A DNA stretch of 64,000 nucleotides from Uranotaenia lowii. Lineage: Eukaryota; Arthropoda; Insecta; Diptera; Culicidae. The notes under the pieces were generated by a model. The model did no database searches. It saw only the letters and a program-made list of their open reading frames with translations, and was not told the DNA's origin. The DNA lies in the NCBI RefSeq assembly GCF_029784155.1, contig NC_073692.1:431687324-431751323 (forward strand). Direction: 5' to 3'. Shown here in pieces: positions 59,473 to 64,000 of the stretch; the first letter of the stretch is position 1; the number at the start of each line of letters is the position of its first letter. The position numbers were made by a program, and so were the translations under genes.

Positions 59473-60263
59473 CCTATGTGGTTTATTTATAGGTGGGGAC
59501 AACCAAAAATTTTAGGATTAGTTGTTTATGAACAATTGTGACGTAACGCGACGCGTCACGGAGTCAAGTGTTAAGCCCCCAAATGTAGCCATGGATACGT
59601 ATTAGGAGGAATGTTTGGGACGCAAACAAAGTTGTTTATTATTTAGACCAAATAGCGTCGCCGTGCTGCGCGTCAGGAAGAAAAAGCGTAAATTGAAACG
59701 GTGCTTCGATTGTGATATATGAAATTACATGAAACATTGTATGCCGTCGCTGAATGGCAACTTCAACGTCGAAACGCTTATGAACGTTTATGACGTAGCA
59801 ATCCGAACATTGAAAAAACTGATTCTCACACTCGTGCAAGGGCTATGTGGTTTATCTATAGGTGGGGACAACCAAAAACTTTAGTATTAGTTCGTTGTAT
59901 CCATACAGTTGTTTATGAACGATTGTGACGTAACGCCACGCCATCACGGAGTCAAGTGTTAAGCGCCCAAATGTAGCCATGGAGACTTATAAGGAAGAAT
60001 GTTTGGGACGCAAATAAACTTGTTTATTATTTTGAACGAATACCGTCGCCGTGCTGTGCGTCAGGAAAAAAAGCGTAAATGAATGGCTGCTTTGATTGTG
60101 ATTTTTAAAATTGTATGGAACATTGTATGCCGTCGGTGAATGGCGACTTCAACGTCGAGACGCTCATGAACGATTGTGACGTAACAATCAAAACATTGAA
60201 AAAACTGATTCTCATACTCGTGCAAGGGCACTCTTGTCCGCACCTATAGATAAACCACATAGG
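59473..60263. mobile_element. 791-bp inverted-repeat element with internally duplicated body
   Basis: The ends CCTATGTGGTTTATTTATAG (59473) and, reversed, CCTATGTGGTTTATCTATAG (ending 60263) form a terminal inverted repeat of about 30 bp. A third copy of this end lies in the middle at about 59842, so the element consists of two tandem modules of about 369 bp (shared CACGGAGTCAAGTGTTAAG, GCCGTGCTGnGCGTCAGGAA, CATTGTATGCCGTCG). No clean target duplication. Open frames in both modules are similar only because of the duplication. Confidence 0.8.
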
Positions 60264-60341
60264 AATCAAACCTGTCTCAAGCCAGTGGTAACGGACCCCT
60301 TGGTAGTGCTGCAATTATTGTTAAGCTTGGACAATATTTGA

Positions 60342-61478
60342 ATGTGTGATCTAGACTTCACGCACCGCCTCGTGTCGAAAGAGCTATCGAGCGATCATTG
60401 TCCTAAATGCCGCCTACAAAGTGCTGTCCCGAATCCTACTCCGCGCCTAACGCCACAAGCAAACAAATTCGTGGGAAGTCAACAGGCCGGCTTCATGGAG
60501 GGATGGTCAACGAAGGACCAGATCTTCACACTACGGCAAATCCTCCAAAAACGCCGTGAACACCAAGTCCCTACGCACCATCTATTCATCGACTTCAAAG
60601 CCGCATACGACACGATCGACCGTGACGAGCTATGAAAAATCATGGACGAGAACGGCTTTTCCGGGAAGTTTACCAGACTGATAAAGGCGACGATGGATGG
60701 AATGCAGTGCTGTGTGCGGATTTCGGGTGAATTGTTGAGTTCATTCGAATCACGCAGGGGGCTTGATGTTCAACGTGGCGCTAGAAGGTGTTATTCGACG
60801 AGAGCGGTGGGTGAAATGTGGGTTACGATTTTCAAAAGGTCCAGTCAACTTATCTGCTTTGCTGAATCAAAGCAATCGAAAGATTCCTTTTAATTCAACC
60901 ACGGTAAATGAAAAGTTCATATACCAGTATTTCGATAGCAACTTACTACCTTCTTCAGTGAACGTTTTCGATTGCCGACGACATTGATATAGTCGCAGAT
61001 CATCTGTGTGGGTAGAGGTGATCTACCGCAAACTGAAACGCGAAGCAGGAAATAGTGAGTTTATGATAACCGACTAAGCCTAGTTATCCAACAATAACAA
61101 GGTCACGATCGACGGCTGCGAACTGGAGGTACTTGAAGACTTTGTCTATCTCGGCTCAATGGTGACCGCAGACAATGACATCAGCCGTGAGATCCGGCGG
61201 CAAATGATCAGCGGAAGTCGTGCCTATTACTGACTCCACAAGCAACTGCGGTCTAGAGGACTTAGCTCTCGAACAAAGACCCTCATTAGATCCGTTAATC
61301 ACTACGGGCAAGGGACATGGGTATTGCTCGAGAAGGACCTGCGCGCATGAATATACAAGCGACAAGTATTAAGAACCATCATTGGCGGCGTGCAGGAGAA
61401 CGGAATGTGGTGTCGAAGGATGAACCACGAGCTCACGCGACTCTTCGATGAACCCAGTATCCAGATGGTGGCTGTCGA
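60342..61478 (+). pseudogene. Degenerate non-LTR reverse transcriptase (second family)
   Basis: RT motifs are spread over several frames: AYKVLSRILLRA, QQAGFMEGWSTKDQIFTLRQ, HLFIDFKAAYDTIDRDEL, then MDGMQCCVRISGELLSSFES, and later LEDFVYLGSMVTADNDISRE with IRRQM and RTIIGGVQENGMW. These belong to an APE-type non-LTR lineage different from the 28.6-kb element. The YADD region is disrupted (an AT-rich stretch at about 60880-60960 interrupts it) and many stops are present. No 5' endonuclease is visible. Confidence 0.75.
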
Positions 61479-61639
61479 AACCGACCGTATTACTGCCATT
61501 TTCTTTCATTTCAATTCAAATTTTTTTTCACACGAGAGATCGACGCGATCCGTCTCTCATAAAGTTAGTCTATACCGTGTTGCCAATCTTTTAGTGTACA
61601 ACTTTTGGTTAATCTATTTCTACTCATTCTATTTCCTAC

Positions 61640-61735
61640 AGTGGCGAAGGCTGGCCGGATACGCTGGGCAGGACATGTTGCGAGAATGATGGACGACTAT
61701 CCTGCAAAACAGGTGTTCGCTTCTGTTGATACTCA
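61640..61735 (+). pseudogene. Non-LTR RT C-terminal fragment
   Basis: VAKAGRIRWAGHVARMMDDY continuing PAKQVFAS matches the (R/L)RWxGHVxRM...PxxxVF motif downstream of the RT domain. It is separated from the preceding part by about 160 bp of unrelated AT-rich DNA (61478-61640). Confidence 0.65.
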
Positions 61736-63380
61736 TAGTTTTTCGGATCCTCTTAATAAATTCGTCCTCCTGGCCTGGGACGATTCGATTCCGGATCGCT
61801 GCCGACTGCTCCTGAGTGAAGAACCAAAACCACATTGTTTTGTTGTGGTTTGGTCTTCCTTTTGTTCAGTCAACTCGCTAACTTTCAGCTACTCAGTTCA
61901 GAGTGGCGGTTACTCAGTTGTCGCCAAAACCGCACCTACTCAGTTCTGACTAAACGGCCTTTACTCAGAACTGACTAACAGCCCTTTTCGCGACAACTGA
62001 GTCATGGTTACTCAGAATGCGCGAATAATTCTGAAGCGGTTTTTGGCCCTTTTTAATGCTAGAATAACTAAATCCTGTATTATTATTCAGACAAATGATG
62101 GATTTGTTGATTGATGAATAATAAAAGTCAAAATATTGTTCATACACCTTTATTTTAAAAAAAAATCCGCAAACTTTTTGAATTTTTTTTTTGCCTGTCG
62201 GGTTTTGTCTCCCGGGCCGGGACCCATTATGCCGTACTAGATGGCAAATCTATTTGGACCATCATCACTTCGTCGCAGAATTCTGAAATATAAATAAAAC
62301 CGTATCAACATCTAGAAATTACTTTTAAAATCAATATATTCACCATGTAAAATTTCATGTTTTTGCTGCACAAAACCAACCAAGTTCAACCACCTCGTAC
62401 AAACTGTTCAACATTTACTCAGTTGTCGCCTTCAAGCACTCGAGTTCTCTGAGTGGCGAATTTCCTGCCGTCTGAGTAATCTTTCCGCTGATTTCTGAGT
62501 CCATTAAGATCAGCCGTCGGCTGCTTCATACATGTGGCGACGTCTGAGTAAAAGGTAGCCGGGCTCTGAGTATTTCAAATTTAGCGAGAATTCGCATACT
62601 GAGAACAATAGCGTTTTGACAACCTATATTGTCACAATACAAATTTTGTCATCATACACCATCAACTTAGCCAACACAGCATGTGGTTCAAAGTAACCCA
62701 GCAGTGTTGGCAGTTTATTCTGAGAGGATATATCAGAATCCGATATCCCAGCAAATGTAAAATCGCATTAAAATGATAACTTAAGTAATTAAAATCGGTA
62801 CTGGAAATCGTAATTCCAACTAACGCAAGTAACAGGTCGTAAAAATTGTTATGAAGTCCGCCATGTTTTCAGATTTTGAAGACGATTTTGTTCCTTTGCT
62901 TTCTCCCGCGTGTGTCATGTGAGAGAACAGCTTTGTTGTTCTCTCTGCGACCAGCAGTGCAAACAGATTGCTAAAAATCAGAAGGTATATTTGCAATAAT
63001 TGCCCAATAACAGAGGTAGTATACATTGTCGCTGGCAACGGTTCGCATGCATTGAGAGAAAAAACTTGTGCTTTCTTGCATTCTTTCAGTTTCAGCCAGA
63101 AGTTGAAAATATGTACGTACATATATTGCCTCCACTTTGATGGGTAAATGCTATTTTTTCGAGTTTCATACGATCATTCTATAATGTATACGAGACGTAT
63201 AACAAAGTTGTTGAGAAATATACCTGCAAAAATGTTTGCTGGGAAGATATAAGAACTGATTCTGAGTTTGGGAACCAGTTAGCGACAAGATGATAATCGC
63301 AATAGAATTAAGTAATTGTATAAAGACTTGACCAAGGAAATAAATGAAGTTGAACTCAATTCCAACGCAAACCTGCGTTG
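61736..63380. mobile_element. Candidate insertion separating two RT C-terminal fragments; ACTCAG-rich core
   Basis: GTTGATACTCATA (61724-61736) and GTTGATTACTCATA (63377-63390) nearly match and could be a target duplication, with the RT motif resuming after the second. Inside, 61890-62580 holds about a dozen ACTCAG/CTGAGT words in both orientations. No transposase was recognised. The insertion model is inferred. Confidence 0.4.
61890..62580. repeat. Cluster of ACTCAG/CTGAGT motifs with nested palindrome
   Basis: Motifs lie near 61894, 61912, 61937, 61962, 61998, 62010, 62416, 62437, 62470, 62496, 62541 and 62567. 61912-62005 folds as a nested palindrome (ACTCAGTTGTCGC paired with GCGACAACTGAGT, and TCAGTTCTGACT with AGAACTGA). 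Confidence 0.7.
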
Positions 63381-63394
63381 ATTACTCATACATA

Positions 63395-63480
63395 CAAGCA
63401 GGGTGCAACGAGCGAGGTGGTTAGACCAAGTCGAGCGTGATCTGGCGAATTTGGGATGTCCGAGAAAGCGGAGAATTATG
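63395..63480 (+). pseudogene. Tiny non-LTR C-terminal fragment
   Basis: RVQRARWLDQVERDLANLG matches the RGxxRxRWLDQVExDLxxLG motif near the end of some non-LTR polyproteins. It probably belongs to the same degenerate element as 60342-61735. Confidence 0.6.
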
Positions 63481-64000
63481 TTTAAATATGCAATCAGTTT
63501 TTCTCTACCTGCTCAAGCTTTGTTTGTAGATTATTTTTTAGAATATTTTTTAAAGTTTATGATGATATTTAAAAAACATCTGTAAAATGTTCAAATGCAA
63601 ATTTCAAATTAATATTTTTTTTTAATTTTCAAGATTTATGTTTTTTTTCCGAAATGATAAACGATAACCATATTCTACATTGTACTGATTTCTATCCTTT
63701 AAGTTTTAATTTTCACGTTAGTTTTATGTAGTTGTAATGGCTTGGAATGGCAACTGCAGCACTTGTGTAGAATCATACAATTTTTTTTAACCAATTTGTA
63801 AAACAGTCGGACTAACATTGTTCAAGTTATTGCCGAAACAATGGTTTTTGCCGATTCGCTAGAATAAGCAGCGCTTAGTCACCTCTTAGAGTTGACCGAT
63901 TGAGCTCATTGACACTTAAGGTTTGAAATCGGTAACATTCATTTTTTTTGTGGAAAAAGATAATGTTTCCAAAAACAAAAACAACTTTTTCAACCCGTGG
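63481..64000. other. AT-rich end of window, nothing recognised
   Basis: No coding or repeat feature assigned. Confidence 0.4.

Overview
This 64-kb window is eukaryotic, repeat-dominated DNA. It is most consistent with a large, transposon-rich dipteran genome, probably a mosquito. The support is a DD37E Tc1/mariner transposase (a type described in mosquitoes), two BEL/Pao gag-protease lineages, a copia-type LTR element with a half-tRNA-Met-like primer site, APE-type non-LTR elements, hAT copies and many TA-flanked short inverted-repeat elements. I find no convincing host protein-coding exon, no rRNA and no canonical tRNA gene. The species assignment is inference.

Layout. 1-176 is an assembly gap. 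177-2438 is a 9-bp satellite (ATGACAAAA). 4.4-7.0 kb is a decayed BEL/Pao gag on the minus strand, split by a non-autonomous copia-like element (5494-6782) whose interior is a GC-rich minisatellite. 9.0-16.9 kb is a second satellite locus (a TTGACAAAA block, then an ATGACAAAA block), cut by a very young, internally deleted BEL/Pao element (9558-14873) whose 445-bp LTRs differ at one base. 19.6-25.2 kb holds three terminal-inverted-repeat elements (one nested in another) and a tRNA-derived SINE with a 12-bp target duplication. 28.6-32.0 kb is a full-length non-LTR retrotransposon with a 10-bp target duplication and one premature stop; two 5'-truncated relatives lie at 37.4 and 45.0 kb. 32.3-36.4 kb is an old inverted-repeat element split by a hAT copy with a perfect 8-bp target duplication. 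38.4-40.7 kb is an element with inverted repeats of about 612 bp.

48.6-54.9 kb is the most elaborate nest. An outer inverted-repeat element contains a hAT, which contains three later insertions: a 608-bp element with 7-bp target duplications, a 210-bp palindromic MITE, and a 1.5-kb retroposon with a 20-bp target duplication. A near-identical second copy of the 608-bp element lies at 57.7 kb in inverted orientation. At 55.6-56.9 kb an apparently intact DD37E mariner sits at a TA inside a non-LTR 5' fragment. The end of the window holds a degenerate non-LTR RT, a tandemly duplicated inverted-repeat element and a region rich in ACTCAG/CTGAGT motifs.

The only reading frame that looks potentially functional is the 336-residue mariner transposase; the BEL gag-protease and the non-LTR ORF are each one lesion from open. 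Insertion order can be read from the target duplications. The least familiar items are the 608-bp twins, hairpin-only retroposon insertions with a compensated stem, and two unrelated LTR elements whose interiors carry tandem repeats.
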